A DNA stretch of 64,000 nt. Source: Erinaceus europaeus. Lineage: Eukaryota > Chordata > Mammalia > Eulipotyphla > Erinaceidae. Positions 1 to 10,860 of this stretch are shown here, in pieces. Numbering within the stretch: the stretch's first letter is position 1; every line of letters begins with the position of its first letter. Made by a program: the position numbers and the translations under genes. Under the pieces are notes generated by a model. It was not told where the DNA came from. It was given only the letters and a program-made list of their open reading frames with translations, and did not search any database. Where the stretch lies: positions 67,989,760 to 68,053,759 of the forward strand of contig NC_080162.1 of the NCBI RefSeq assembly GCF_950295315.1. Direction: 5' to 3'.

Positions 1-620
1 AATGTTCCATGTGTACTTGAGAAGAATGTATATTCATTTCTTTTGGGATGGAAAGTTCTGTATATATCTGTTAGTTCCATTTTGTCTATGGTTTCATTTA
101 AGACTGCTATTTCCCTATGGATATACATTTTTTTAGGTGATCTGTCTATTGCTGCGAGTGCTGTGTTAATATCATTCTGCTATTATTGCATTTCTGTCAA
201 CATCTCTCTTAAGTTCAATAAATATTTGTTTTATATATTTGGGCACACCTGAGTTTGGGGCATATTATATTTATAATGGCTATGTCTTCTTGTTAGATTA
301 ATCCTTTTGACCATTATGTAATATTCCTCTCTTCTCTACTAACTATATTTACCTGAATATCTATTTTATCTGAAAATAGAATAGCTGTGCCTGCCCTTTT
401 TTTCTGAATTACTAGCTTGGAACACCTTGCTCCAGCCTCTTACATTAAGCTTCTGTTTGTCTTTTCTTTGGATATGTGTTTCCTGAAGACATATAGTAGG
501 TGGACCCTGTTCTTTAATTCACTTAGCTACTCTGAGTCTTGACAGGTATATTTAGGCCTTTCACATTTAGAGTGATTATTGATATATATGATTTACTTAC
601 ATCCATTCTGATTTTTGTTG
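1..620 (-). pseudogene. L1 ORF2 endonuclease-domain remnant
   Basis: The minus-strand translation gives broken pieces of the L1 ORF2 apurinic-endonuclease domain. Around 130-165 it reads like the domain's 'FNT-L---DRS' stretch, which holds the metal-binding Asp and Asn region, and around 350-560 like the N-terminal ORF2 segment. Frameshifts and stops are frequent, so no active enzyme is encoded. In an intact element this domain nicks target DNA to prime reverse transcription. Confidence 0.65.
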
Positions 621-829
621 TGAGTTTGTTTTAAAGTGTTGATTCTTTGCCCATTTGTTTCTAGAAGTCATTTTGTGTGGCTGGGTTTCTGTGATGAGTT
701 CTTCATTGATTTCTCTTGTACTTTCTGTAAATCTCTGTTCTTTCTTTTGTATTGTGATTATCATAAGTGTAATAACTTGTATAGTGTATCTAAAAAGCAC
801 CCTTTCTAGGTTGGTCTTGATTAACTAAC

Positions 830-2160
830 ATTTGATAGAACTTCTTTTTCCATTAATTCTCTCCCCTTTATTGTTTTATTGTTCTTTCCTTTTTTATTGT
901 GTTCTTATTTATAGTCTACAGCTGTTCACCTTATTTAGAATGTATATTCCTTTGCTTTCTCTTTTCTGTAGGACTCCTTTCAGTAATTCTTATAAGGTGT
1001 GGTTGATAATGGAAAATTTATTTAGCTTTTGGATATTTGAGAAGACCTTTATTTCACTTCATTTTTGCAAGATAATTTTGCAGGATACAAGACCCATGGG
1101 TAGAATTCCTTCTCTTAGTACTTTGAATGTGTCATTCTACTCTCTCCTTCTCTAGGGTTTCTGAAGAGAAGGTTGATGAAAGCCTCATAACTTTACCTTT
1201 GTATGTAACTTCTTTCCTTAGCAGGCTGCAATTTTTTTTCCTTGTCATTGAGTTTTGAGTTTTATAATCATGTGCTTTTGTTTGTTCATTTTGCATTTAT
1301 ATACATGGGTGTCTCTTGCATGAGTATATTCTGAGGTTTGCTTAAGTGAGGAATATTCTCAGCTAAAATTTCTCTGAAAATGGTCTCTGTTCCTTTCACG
1401 CTCCTCTTTCTCAGGAATTCCTATCACTCTTACATTTGACCTTTTCAGAGAGTTGCTACATTCTTTCTAAAGCTTTCCTCTCATCTTTAAATTGAAATAG
1501 TGGGCTAATTGTATCCTCTAGATTAGATATTCTTTCTTCTGCATGAGTGAGCCTACTTCCTAAACCTTCTGCCTGAGTTTGAACTTACTCAAAGTGTCTT
1601 TCATTCCCTGCAATTCTGTTTGAACTTTTTCTTCATGCTTCCTGACTGCAATTCTTCTCTCATGTTTCCTTTTTTATATATTTATTTATTCCCTTTTGTT
1701 GCCCTTGTTGTTTTACTGTTGTAGTTATTATTATTGATGTCATTGTTGTTGGATAGAACAGAGAGAAATGGAGAGAGATGGGGAAGACAGAGAGGGGGAG
1801 AGAAAGATAGACACCTGCAGACCTGCTTCACCACTTGTGAAGCGACTCCCCTGCAGGTGGAGAGCCAGGGGCTTGAACCAGGATCCTTTTGCTGGTCCTT
1901 GTGACTTGGGCCACCTGTGCTTAACCCGCTGCACTACTGCCTGACTCCCTCTTTCATGTTTTCTAATTTCTTAGAGAACACTGTTTGAAGCTCTTCTTCT
2001 GAGTTTCCTAACTCTTTAGTGATATATTCTTTCAGCTTTTGAATATGTTTCTTCATACTATGTTTAGATTCTTAGAAAGTCCTCATAATGAGTTTTCTGT
2101 AGTCTTTCTCTGATAGTCCCTCTAAGTCTGTATTTTCTTGGAGTCATTCTGTTTCATTCC
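830..2160 (-). pseudogene. L1 ORF1-like remnant
   Basis: Between the ORF2 start and the 5' leader, the minus strand resembles L1 ORF1, the RNA-binding coiled-coil chaperone. The stretch around 960-1210 corresponds to the conserved C-terminal half and that around 1380-1640 to the coiled coil. Stops break the frame, and SINE-A at 1670-1949 splits it. Confidence 0.55.
1670..1949 (-). mobile_element. SINE-A (tRNA-derived), inserted in L1
   Basis: Full-length SINE-A read on the minus strand: tRNA-like head at the right end, CACCTGCAGG body, CT-rich stretch, AACAA-rich tail at the left. It is flanked by imperfect 14-bp target-site duplications, TCTCTCATGTTTCC (1656-1669) and TCTTTCATGTTTTC (1950-1963). 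The insertion therefore post-dates the L1 it lies in. Confidence 0.9.
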
Positions 2161-2905
2161 TATGTGTGTGATTTGGCTTGTTTTGTTGCTTTTGTTTCTG
2201 CAGTATTTCTGTCTATGTAGTTATTGTGTTGAGTTATTGCTGGTCAGCAGGTGTTGCTATTTTTGTGGTCTCCGGGCTTCACTTTGTATCTTGCATTAGA
2301 GAGGGTTGGGGACTAGGTTAGGTTTTTGTTTGCTTGTTTGTTTCCTTGAGCTGTTCTTTGCTTGATGTGGTGTGTGCATATGTTTTCTCTGTGATTTCAA
2401 TCTGCAACCAAGCCTCAGGGATTTTCTGCCTGGCTGCAGCTGTGTTCGTAGAAGCAGGGCTAACTTTACCAGTTAGCTGCCACCAGCTGCTGCAAATTAC
2501 CTTTATGTTTTGGTGACAGACCAGACTTATTTTGGTCACAAATTACCTGTTTTTTGGTGTGTCCTTGCCTGTACTTCAGTAGTCTAGTGCCTCTGAGGTC
2601 ATGTATTAAAAGGTTATAAGTACCCTTCTCTCACTGCCAGCACTGTGATTTGCCTTGACTACTTGCTGATCGTAGAGGGAAAATGGTGCCATATTCTGCT
2701 GGAGTTCTTTGTGATTGGTTTCCTTCCCCATGCCCCTTCTCACCTCAACTACACATGCAAAACCCCACCTGAAGCTGTGGTGCTTCTGCGAATTTCTCAG
2801 CTATAGTTGGTGAGTTTTGTTAAGTTTGATAGTTGTAGATATTTGTTTTAGGGCAGATCATTTCTGTTCCCTTTCACTCCATGGCCATGCTTCCTGGAAG
2901 TGCAT

Positions 2906-3395
2906 TATGTCAAATTTAAAACACAATTAAGTACAAGAATGAAATGCACTTTTTCATGTTCATATCTTTCCCCCTACTCTTGACAAATAGTTTTGTATAA
3001 TATAAAGGAAAAAGAGAAATGCAATAGATTCAACAAAATGAATATAAAATCAAAGACTGTTTCGGTATTCTCTGTTTGCTTCTACCCTCCACTCCAAATC
3101 ATATACTATGTTTTGTCCCGCTTTGGTGTCCCATCTGAAACAACCAGTGTTAGATGAAATCATCTCCTCGCTTGCGTATTCTGACTTCTGGAGATTACTG
3201 GCAGGACATTGGAAGACAGAGAATTGGAGAGGTCACAATATTTATCCCCCCTCTCTCTTAGAGGGAGAATAGAATCTTACAACGGTGGTACAGTTTCTGC
3301 ATGGCTAGCCCAATGGGCATTACTGTTTTCTTTGCCTTTGTTTTCAGAATTGAGCTGGTTGCAGGTCCTCTCCATTACTGGTTTCTCTACCTCTT
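2906..3395. other. Unique DNA, nothing recognised
   Basis: No SINE, L1 or coding signal was recognised. A 63-codon open frame (3209-3400) has no family resemblance and runs into the neighbouring retroposon. This stretch could belong to an unfamiliar repeat. Confidence 0.4.
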
Positions 3396-3616
3396 ATTAG
3401 TTCCTGAGGGATGCATTGGATCGACCTTCTCGTGGTGCATCCCATGAGTACCCATTCATTGGGGAAACTGACGATCCTTCCTAGCCAACTGAATCCACAT
3501 GGATCCCAGTCACTTTCAAAGCCAGCAACAAGCAGCTCCTGACAGCTTTCAACCTGACCTTGTTGACTGGCTACGGAAGAAGGGCAAACGCTAGAAGAAG
3601 AAGAATTAGTTCCTGA
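3396..3616 (+). mobile_element. Unrecognised 197-bp retroposon with target-site duplications
   Basis: A 12-bp direct repeat, ATTAGTTCCTGA, at 3396-3407 and 3605-3616 brackets a 197-bp insert (3408-3604). The insert ends in a purine-rich GAAGAAGAAGAA tail, as expected of L1-mobilised RNA. Its first 36 bases can fold into a hairpin: GGGATGCA (3408-3415) pairs perfectly with TGCATCCC (3436-3443). It lacks the SINE-A and SINE-B heads. It could be a distinct SINE family or a single retrocopy of a small structured RNA. The family is not recognised. Confidence 0.7.
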
Positions 3617-3769
3617 CCTATCCAGATACCTCTATTCTTCCATATATGATCTTGCCAACAAACTCTTCAAAATCAAATCCTCTGTATGGGCTAGTTGCTC
3701 CTGACTGGTAGAATTTTAGTTGTTAGAAGTACTGAACAACTGTCTAAATTTTTGTGTTGTTATGAGCAG

Positions 3770-4230
3770 AATAATGATTATTCTGACAATACTTAAAGTT
3801 AAGTGCTTTCTGTAAGTCATATAGTGTGTTTTCTTTTTTTAAATATTTTTATTTATCATTGGATACAGACAGAGAGATGTTTAGAGGGGAGAGACAGAGA
3901 AAGAAAGAAAGGGAGAGAGAAAGAGATACCTGTAGCCCTGCTTCACCAGTTGTAAAGCTCCCCTCCCCCCCCAGGTGGAAACCTGGGGCTTGAAACTGAG
4001 TCCCTGCGCACTGTGATGTGTACACTTAACCAGGTGCACCACCACCTGGCCCCCTCTAGTGTGTATTATATGCACTGACTCAGCTAACTCTTACAGTGAC
4101 CCAGAGGTAAGATACTTTTTCATTCAGTCTACTTGGCATATAGGTAAATTGAAGCTTAGAGAGTAAATACTTTGTGCATGGTTCCTCAGTATCAGAAGGA
4201 CTGACCTGAGACTTAAATTATCTGAAGCTA
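3770..4230 (-). repeat. MIR, antisense, split by SINE-B
   Basis: The flanks of the SINE-B at 3830-4054 read together as an antisense MIR: an AAGTGCTTTCTGTAAG-type segment on the left, then CAGCTAACTCTTACAGTGACCC and AAATTGAAGCTTAGAGAG on the right. MIR is an ancient tRNA-derived SINE shared by mammals, so the split gives a clear old-young order. Confidence 0.55.
3830..4054 (-). mobile_element. SINE-B
   Basis: Minus-strand SINE-B with head GGCCAGGTGGTGGTGCACC, a CCTGCAGG-related body and a (GA)-rich stretch. Short target-site duplications TAGTGTGT lie at 3822-3829 and 4057-4064. A poly-C run (about 3961-3970) interrupts the body. Confidence 0.88.
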
Positions 4231-4794
4231 TCGAGAAATACAGAATAGATAAAAGAGCTATATGTGAATTTTTTGAAGACTTAGATTTTTTTTTTTAAAT
4301 ATTAGGGCCAGTGGGCAAACTCTTCTCCAAAGGGTAAAACAGTAGCGTGCTAACAACTATTGCACTGTGTTCAGGGAGAAGTCCTCACTGTAACTGTTCA
4401 TACCTTTTGTGGTACAAACACACCACAACTGATTTCCAGATGCTAACTTGAGGTCACTAAATGTGGGGTTGGGGAAAATCTGCACAGTCACCTCTGGAGT
4501 TAAGTCTCTATAAGTAAAGGCTGGCTTCAGAGTACCTCAAGTCATAAGAAAGTGAATTTTCTCTAAGAAGAACTATCAAAAAATCACCATCTGCTCCCTT
4601 GTGAAGGAGTGAGGTAATGGCTTTCTGTAGATCATGGTTAATGTTTGTATACTCTCTAGAGGGAACTCCAACAACTAATAAGCCCTTAGATCATGTATAA
4701 CTCTATTGCTGATCAAGTTGTGTCAAGGTTGTGTGGGATCTAGGTGAGAGAGAAGAGAAGAAAAAGTTCAAGCTCTGAAGATAGAACATGTTCA
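4231..4794. other. Unique DNA, nothing recognised
   Basis: AT-rich sequence with no open frame of note and no repeat that I can name. Confidence 0.4.
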
Positions 4795-4935
4795 TATCAA
4801 AACTTCATAGGGCTGTATGATCTTGAAAAGACATTAAATTACTCTGAAACTCTGTTTCCTAACCTCTATAAAAATTAAGAAATAATACTCCCATGATACA
4901 TGCCTAAATCACAGAGTCTTGGAAAATTAATCAGA
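4795..4935 (+). repeat. MIR fragment
   Basis: The order of sub-motifs fits sense MIR: TGATCTTGAAAAGACATTAAATT, then CTCTGTTTCCTAACCTCTA and an AATAATACTCCC stretch, equivalent to the conserved MIR core and 3' part. It is heavily diverged. Confidence 0.6.
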
Positions 4936-5559
4936 TGTATTTTCTTTCCATTCCTCCTTCTCATGTTTCTACTCCTTCTTCTCCTATTAGGGGTAAAGAG
5001 GAAATAACATTTTGTAAATTACTTTATAGGCAAATCCAGTTATAGGATTAATATTCAGGATTTATATTTCATGGTTTGACCTGTGGCTCTAAAAATATAC
5101 ATGATTGTAGTATAGAAAATGTACTTGATACAGTGAACTGTATCTGGTACTGAGGTTGACTGGAAATTAAGAAAAGGAGAGCGAGAAAGGGAAGTCTACT
5201 GGAATCTTGACCACTCAATCTAACTAAAGACTGTGGAACCTTTTTGAGATATTTACATCAGAAGTCTAGCCAGCTGGAATGTGTCTTGTAATCTTGCCTT
5301 CAATGTAGCATTATCAGAGGAAGCAAAGGATAGACCTGCCAAATTGGTTTTGGACATATCAACCCACCTTGGCACAGTGCAATAATGTTCAAGAAGAAAA
5401 GTAGAAGCTAGTTTTCCAAGCCCTGAATCACTTTAAGAGACAAACCCAGTACATGACTCTCGAGTTTGCTCCTGAAAACGCTGTCTAAAAACCTCCAAAG
5501 AAGAAGGAAGCCCTAAGACACATATCTTTCCATAGTCACTTTTTCCTTTTCTTTTCTTT
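4936..5559. other. Unique DNA, nothing recognised
   Basis: No gene or repeat was recognised. A pyrimidine-rich run at 5540-5572 leads into the next SINE. Confidence 0.4.
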
Positions 5560-5766
5560 TTTTTTTCTTTTCTTTAATATTTATTTATTAGGTAGAGACA
5601 GAGGAATTGTGAGAGGAGGAAGAGGTAGAAAGGGAGAGAGAAAGAGAGACACCTGCAGCATTGCTTCACCACTCAGGAACTTTCCTCCTGGGACTGGGAA
5701 CTTGAATCTGGGTCCTTACACACTATAACATGTGTGTTCAATCAGGTGCAATACTGCCTCCCCCCA
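5560..5766 (-). mobile_element. SINE-B, diverged
   Basis: Minus-strand SINE-B. It retains GACACCTGCAGCATTGCTTCACC and the ATCAGGTGCAATACTGCCTCCCC head with many substitutions. The T-rich left end is the copied A tail. No clear duplication flanks it, consistent with age. Confidence 0.8.
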
Positions 5767-5895
5767 TTTACTTCTTTAAAAGCACTTATAGATGCAGATT
5801 TATAAATTTTAGATTCACACTTAAGAACAGAAATGGATGCCACTTTCCTCATCTGCAATGTTAGCTACCTCCGTGTAGATGAAATGAATGGACTA

Positions 5896-6112
5896 GGGAC
5901 TGGAAAAATAACTTCAAAGAGTCAGGTTTATGCTTGGCCATGTGTGACCTGAGTTCAAATCCTGACTCCATATGGGAGTGCCACAACAGCCAGGGAAGCT
6001 CCAGTGCTTTTGTGTGTGCCTCTCTCTTCCTTGTTTATCTGAATGAAAAAGTCATCTGGAGTGGTGAAATCACATATGCATGGTCCCTTGAAAACACACT
6101 TTCCCTCTCTCT
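5896..6112 (+). mobile_element. SINE-C
   Basis: A tRNA-like SINE different from A and B: GGGACTGGAAAAATAACTTC head, B-box-like GAGTTCAAATCCTGACTCC, then GGGAAGCTCCAGTGCTTTTG and the conserved AGTGGTGAAATCACATATGC segment. The same segment recurs at 46858-47115 and, more weakly, at 59486-59700 and 62215-62400. Confidence 0.7.
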
Positions 6113-7429
6113 CCAAAATGGATAATGAAATGAGCAGATTCCTTTCATATTTCTTCAAAAAGCCAGTCTTCTCAGTTTTATTTTTAGAAGTTTCCAAAAA
6201 AAAGTTTTACAGTTACTACCTAGTTAAACAGTGTTGGATTTCATAGGAACTGACAAGGAAGAACTGGTTCATTCCACACCAAAGAAAAGATGTATTAAAC
6301 TCTTTGATATTTACCTTGTGTAAAACAAAGAAATTGAGACCCATCCAAACATTATAGGGAAAGTAACGGACTTTATCAATATTAGCAATATACCAAAAAA
6401 ATAGGCTTTTTTGTTGAATCCTCATTAATTTTATTATCTTTTCCTGTCTATGTGGAAATTAAGGCTCAAAATCATAATGCAACTTTGTCAGATTGCAAAT
6501 AACAATTGGCAACTATGAGGTTAAAATGCAGTGTTTTTTTTTTCTTTTAGCCATAATACTCAATGTCCTACTTTTTTTTTTTAAACTTCTTAAGTCTTGA
6601 GTGGTTTTAATCAATATCAAGTAGCTAGGCTAAGACAATTATATATCATAAGGATTAGGCAAAAACTACAAATCCAGTTCAATGTGGACATAATGCATGG
6701 CCATCTGAACACAGCTTAGTTGGTCTATTTGGCTTTTAAGGGCCAGGCTGAACTAGACTTTGTCTTCATGAGACTGGTTATAATGGAATAAACAGAATAA
6801 TATGAGAGACACTCAAAATAGCACCACACAGTAGCTCATCAAGTAAAAATAGGGTGACCCCATGCATAAGTTCAACAAAAAGGTGATGTGAGAATATGGA
6901 AAAGACTATTTTTGTAAAGGGAAGACTGGATTGTCAGGTTGACTCTCATTAGGTTAAGGGATGACTGAATATTAGCTAAAGCATAGCAATGAAAACTAAT
7001 GGGTGTGAGGTATGCTAGTTTATAATGTAATAACACAGCATGTCTTCTAGAATAGCTGAAATAAACACTGACAGTATCAAGTACAAAGATGTGAAGCAAC
7101 TTACTAGTAGGAGCATCAGTTAGTTACAGTCATGTTGGAAATCTCACACTTTCACTAGAAATAATCACATGCATATTCCAAGCATATCAGTTTCTCTTCT
7201 GGAAATAAGCCCAGCAGACGACCAAGCTATATGTATTATAACAGTACTATTTATACTAACTCAAATGAAAATTACTCTGATACTCCCCTAATAGTAGAAT
7301 AGATATGTACATATATATAATTTTTGGTATACTCACACAGTGGAAAATATTTTCTGTGTTTTTTTTTTCACTTAATGCTCATGTTTGAGATACTTACCCA
7401 TGGTTTTGCTTGTAGTTATAGGTTATACA

Positions 7430-7430
<1 letters not shown>
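6113..7430. other. Unique DNA with weak MIR-like patch
   Basis: Mostly unrecognised sequence. 6425-6530 weakly resembles antisense MIR (GAAATTAAGGCTCAAAATC). Two T runs (6532-6545, 6571-6582) may be tails of decayed retroposons. No coding signal. Confidence 0.4.

Positions 7431-7465
<35 letters not shown>
7431..7465. repeat. (CA)n microsatellite
   Basis: An uninterrupted CA dinucleotide run of about 17 units, followed by CTATAAAG. Long pure CA runs are typically length-polymorphic. Confidence 0.97.
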
Positions 7466-7467
<2 letters not shown>

Positions 7468-9769
7468 TAAAGTTATTATTTCTATAGGTAACAGCCTGGA
7501 CTAGAATCCTGTTGGTGTAGTTGCTCTTACTAAATGGGAAGGGAGGCTGGTCTTGCAGAAAGATGCCTGCTCTTCCCATAGCCTGGATATTCATGTGTGC
7601 TACTGAGAAACTAGCACTGCCTCCAGATAAATGTATATATGCATATGTGAGGAGAAAACTCACTTCCTCCTCAGCTTTCCCCACCCCTCCATTTCCAGCC
7701 CCAAATCAGCCTCCTGCTAAGTATTAGTTAACCTCCTAAATCAATACATCTTGATCTCAACCTAATAGGAAGGAATGTTTGCTTTTGTATCCGGGCTCAA
7801 AGTATAGACTACAGTAGTTGGCTTTTAAGTTTATGTTATAGGCTTAATTTTCTTGCTCAAATGAAATGAGGAATACATTAAGACTATGAAAGGGGAAAAA
7901 AAAACATGATTGATGAACTGGCTTATATGACTACAGTTTCTTTAGCAACAAAAAATATTTGGTACATTCCCTTATTATTGAGATCAAGCAACGCGCCTGG
8001 ATCTAAATGACACACACAAAATAATGGTTTGAATTAGAGTCAAATAATTGCCATTCTGAGTGAACATAAACTTTTTTGAGGGGGGTGGTGAGTGGGCATA
8101 AGAATAACTAATAAACTCTGAAGTAAAGCTCACATCTGAGACTTAAGCTTCAAAGCTCTTAAAAAGGAGACTTCCCCCCACCCGCCACCCCCAGAGAGGG
8201 GGTGAGATGCACACAGCGGGAGGAGTGGTTTTCCCAAGCTGATTTTTCTTACAGGGTGACCCAGGCTGGGTCGGAATGTTACCATGTGATCAGCCCAGAC
8301 TGGGGCAGCAACACAGTCTCAGCACAGAAGTTAGGACTTTCTGCAGCATCATTAAAATAATTGGGAGAGGAAAAAAAAATGTTAAGCTCCACCAGCTTGA
8401 ATCACAAGCCTCCTGGAAAGGTTAATAAGCCTGCTGCTCTGCACCCTCCTCCTGCTTCCTCAATCCCTTGCCACCCCCACCTTTACCACTTGCAAGGACA
8501 TTCCTTCCCAAAAGATTCAGAAGAAAGCCCTTGTTTTTCAATATCTGAGTGTACCCACCCCCCATCCACACATACTTGTCACTTGTCCCACTCATGATGT
8601 TACATGGCCCTTGTTTATGATTATGCCATTGAGGGGGTTATCTAAAAGGAGGACTTTATATTTGTTCTCATGAATGGGAACTACTCAACTTTCACACTCA
8701 GCATACAAAAGGAAATCACCCCTGTAATAGAAAGGAGTTCCTGGTAGAGAAGAGGAGAGAACTGATTAGTACGGCAGAGATACTACACAGAATGAAGTTG
8801 GATTCTCTGGATGAGAGAACAGTAAGGATCCAACAAGGAGAGTCAGGAACGTGGTTTTTTGTTTGTTTATTTCCTTTTTCCACCAGAGAAGCCATGGTAG
8901 CATAGCTCACAGAGAAGTGTATTGAAGGTTGAAGCAGATTCCATTGCTGTGAATGGAAGAGTCGGAATCTAGTTGGAAGAGGTAACTAGATTTGTGTCAG
9001 GAATAAGAGAGAATGGAAGCGAGAGAAAGAAAAGACAGAGAAAGGTTGAAAGAAAGAGCTGAAGATAGAAACCAGTTGGGAACCAGTAGGAGATATCTCA
9101 CTAGTAAAGTCAGACTTGACCATGTACAATAACATAGGTTTGAGCGACTGGTCACCATACGAGAACATCTGCACAGGAGAAGCTTCATAAGCCATGGAGT
9201 GTTGCTGTGGTATCTCTCCTTTCAGTGCCTCTCTCTCCCTAGATTTCTCTTCTAGTTTGTCTCTCACCCTCTATCTGAAAACAAAGTGGAAAGTCTTCAG
9301 GGAGTGGTAGAATCATGCAGCTTCCCAAACTCTGGTAGAATAAGAGAAAGGGAGAGAAAGAGAAGAAGGAGGAGGCCGGGAAAGGGAAAGGAGGAGGGAA
9401 AACTTTAAAAGACGGCAGCTTTTTCTTCCTCACTCCTCTTCAGCACTGAAATATGTTATGTCAAAGGTGGATTTGCTTTAGCTTAGCTCTTCAGCCCTGG
9501 CCACTATCATTTCTCCTTCCCTACCAGAGCCCTGGACTTGAGAGTGGGTTCAAGGCATTACTAGTAATGGGGGAACACCTGTCTCCTGGTACCTCTTCAT
9601 CAGCAGTAAATCTAAGTATTAGACATGTCATTAGCTGATTGCTAATGAAAGGAAATGAGCATTACCTCAAAACACACTGGCTTCACAAATTTTGTTGCAG
9701 CTATCTGATTTAGGTGAGCATAGGTCCTAAGGAAAGAGAAGAGAGCTTAGTCCTTGAGATATTCCAGGG
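7466..9769. other. Unique DNA; locally GC-rich 8160-8600
   Basis: The longest repeat-poor stretch in the left third. 8160-8600 is unusually GC-rich for this window and contains C-rich tracts and a GGTGACCCAGGCTGGG patch. A 78-codon open frame (8361-8597) has no recognisable domain and is probably chance. 9000-9420 is purine-rich with overlapping weak frames. No splice-bounded exon can be argued. Confidence 0.4.
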
Positions 9770-10005
9770 AGCTGGCAGGTGCCTCACCCTGTAGAACATT
9801 CACACACATTCCCAATAGCTAGGACCAAAGATCAAGCCCCAGGCCAGCACAGGGGAGTACCTGTATGTGTGTATGTGGTGGTGGTGGGTGGTTTAGTGGT
9901 AAAACAGTGCTGTATTGTCTCCTCAGCTTTCTCTGCCTCCCTCATTCTCCATCTATATCTCTTTCTGTCTCTCACGCTTTTTCTAGAGAAAAGAAAACAT
10001 AGCCA
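9770..10005 (+). mobile_element. SINE-D, diverged
   Basis: GGTGCCTCACCCTGTAGAAC head, a B-box-like GATCAAGCCCC, a (GT)/(GGT) stretch, then TTTCTCTGCCTCCCTC and an AGAAAAGAAAAC tail. The layout matches the copy at 13545-13745. It probably shares ancestry with SINE-B and SINE-C. Confidence 0.55.
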
Positions 10006-10157
10006 CTGAGAGCAATAACAGAGTTATGCAGATATTCACACCCAGTGATAATCCTAGTGGGAAAATAAGAAAAGAAAGATCTTTTAGAAGCCATATACAG
10101 AGGTGTAGTGAACATATAAATGAAATTCTTGCATCCCCATGAATGAAAGCACTTCTT

Positions 10158-10433
10158 TTTTAAAAAAAATATTTATTTTACTTATTCCCTTTTGTTGCCC
10201 TTGTTGCTTTATTGTTGTAGTTATTGTTGTTTATGATGTTGTCATTGTTGGATAGGACAGAGGAGGGAAAGACAGAGAGGGGGCAAGAAAGATAGACACC
10301 TGCAGACCTGCTTCACCACCTGTGAAGTGACTCCCCTGCAGGTGGCAAGCCAGGGACTCGAACCGGGATGCTTATGCCGGTCTTTGCACTTTGTGCCACA
10401 TGCGCTTAACCCGCTGCGCTACCACCCAACTGC
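10158..10433 (-). mobile_element. SINE-A
   Basis: Full-length minus-strand copy with perfect 14-bp target-site duplications TGAAAGCACTTCTT (10144-10157 and 10434-10447). The box-B region reads GGTTCGAGTCC and the head GCGGGTTAAGCGCATG on the minus strand. The perfect duplication indicates a fairly recent insertion. Confidence 0.95.
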
Positions 10434-10658
10434 TGAAAGCACTTCTTAATGAGAGCTGAAAGACAGACAACTCTGGATTTGGAGCTCACCTTCACAAAGA
10501 ACCAACTCTCTGATGGAACTGACTTAGTGAACTCAACTTGTCAACAGAGTATGGTAGCAGCAAAGCCACCCCAAGGACACACAGATTTTGGTCTCCAGTC
10601 TTTATTCGATTGACTGGCTTTTTATGCTTTACTTAATTCATTGTCCTAATACTAATGA

Positions 10659-10860
10659 CTATTATTTATTTATTTATTATTAGAGACAGAGAGAAACTGA
10701 GAGGAGAGGAGGAAATAAAGAGGAAAAGAGACGAACACCTGTGGTTCTACTTCATTACTTGTGAAGCTTTTCCTCTGCAGGTGGGGACCAGGGTCTTAAA
10801 CCTGGGTCCTTGTGCACTGTAAATATGTGTGCTTAACCAGGTGCACCACAACCTGGCCCC
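10659..10860 (-). mobile_element. SINE-B
   Basis: Minus-strand SINE-B with GGCCAGGTTGTGGTGCACC at its right end and a TTTATTTATTTATTATTA left end that is the copied A-rich tail. The box-B region reads GGTTTAAGACCC, slightly degraded. Confidence 0.88.

Larger units (their letters stand above)
1..2905 (-). mobile_element. LINE-1, antisense, 5' half (runs off left edge)
   Basis: Read on the minus strand, this is the 5' part of an old L1 retrotransposon: a 5' leader (about 2905 to 2200), an ORF1-like region (about 2160 to 830) and the start of ORF2 (about 620 down to 1). Position 2900 reads inward as a CATGGCCATGGAGTGAAAGG-like start, similar to the L1 5' ends I know. The 3' part, and so the tail and one target-site copy, lie outside the window. 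The coding frames are full of stops. A SINE-A (1670-1949) interrupts ORF1. The internal boundaries are estimates. Confidence 0.75.

Noticed and set aside
9000..9433. Overlapping minus-strand frames in purine-rich DNA
   Set aside because: GA-rich sequence suppresses stop codons on the pyrimidine strand, so open frames of 60-90 codons are expected by composition.
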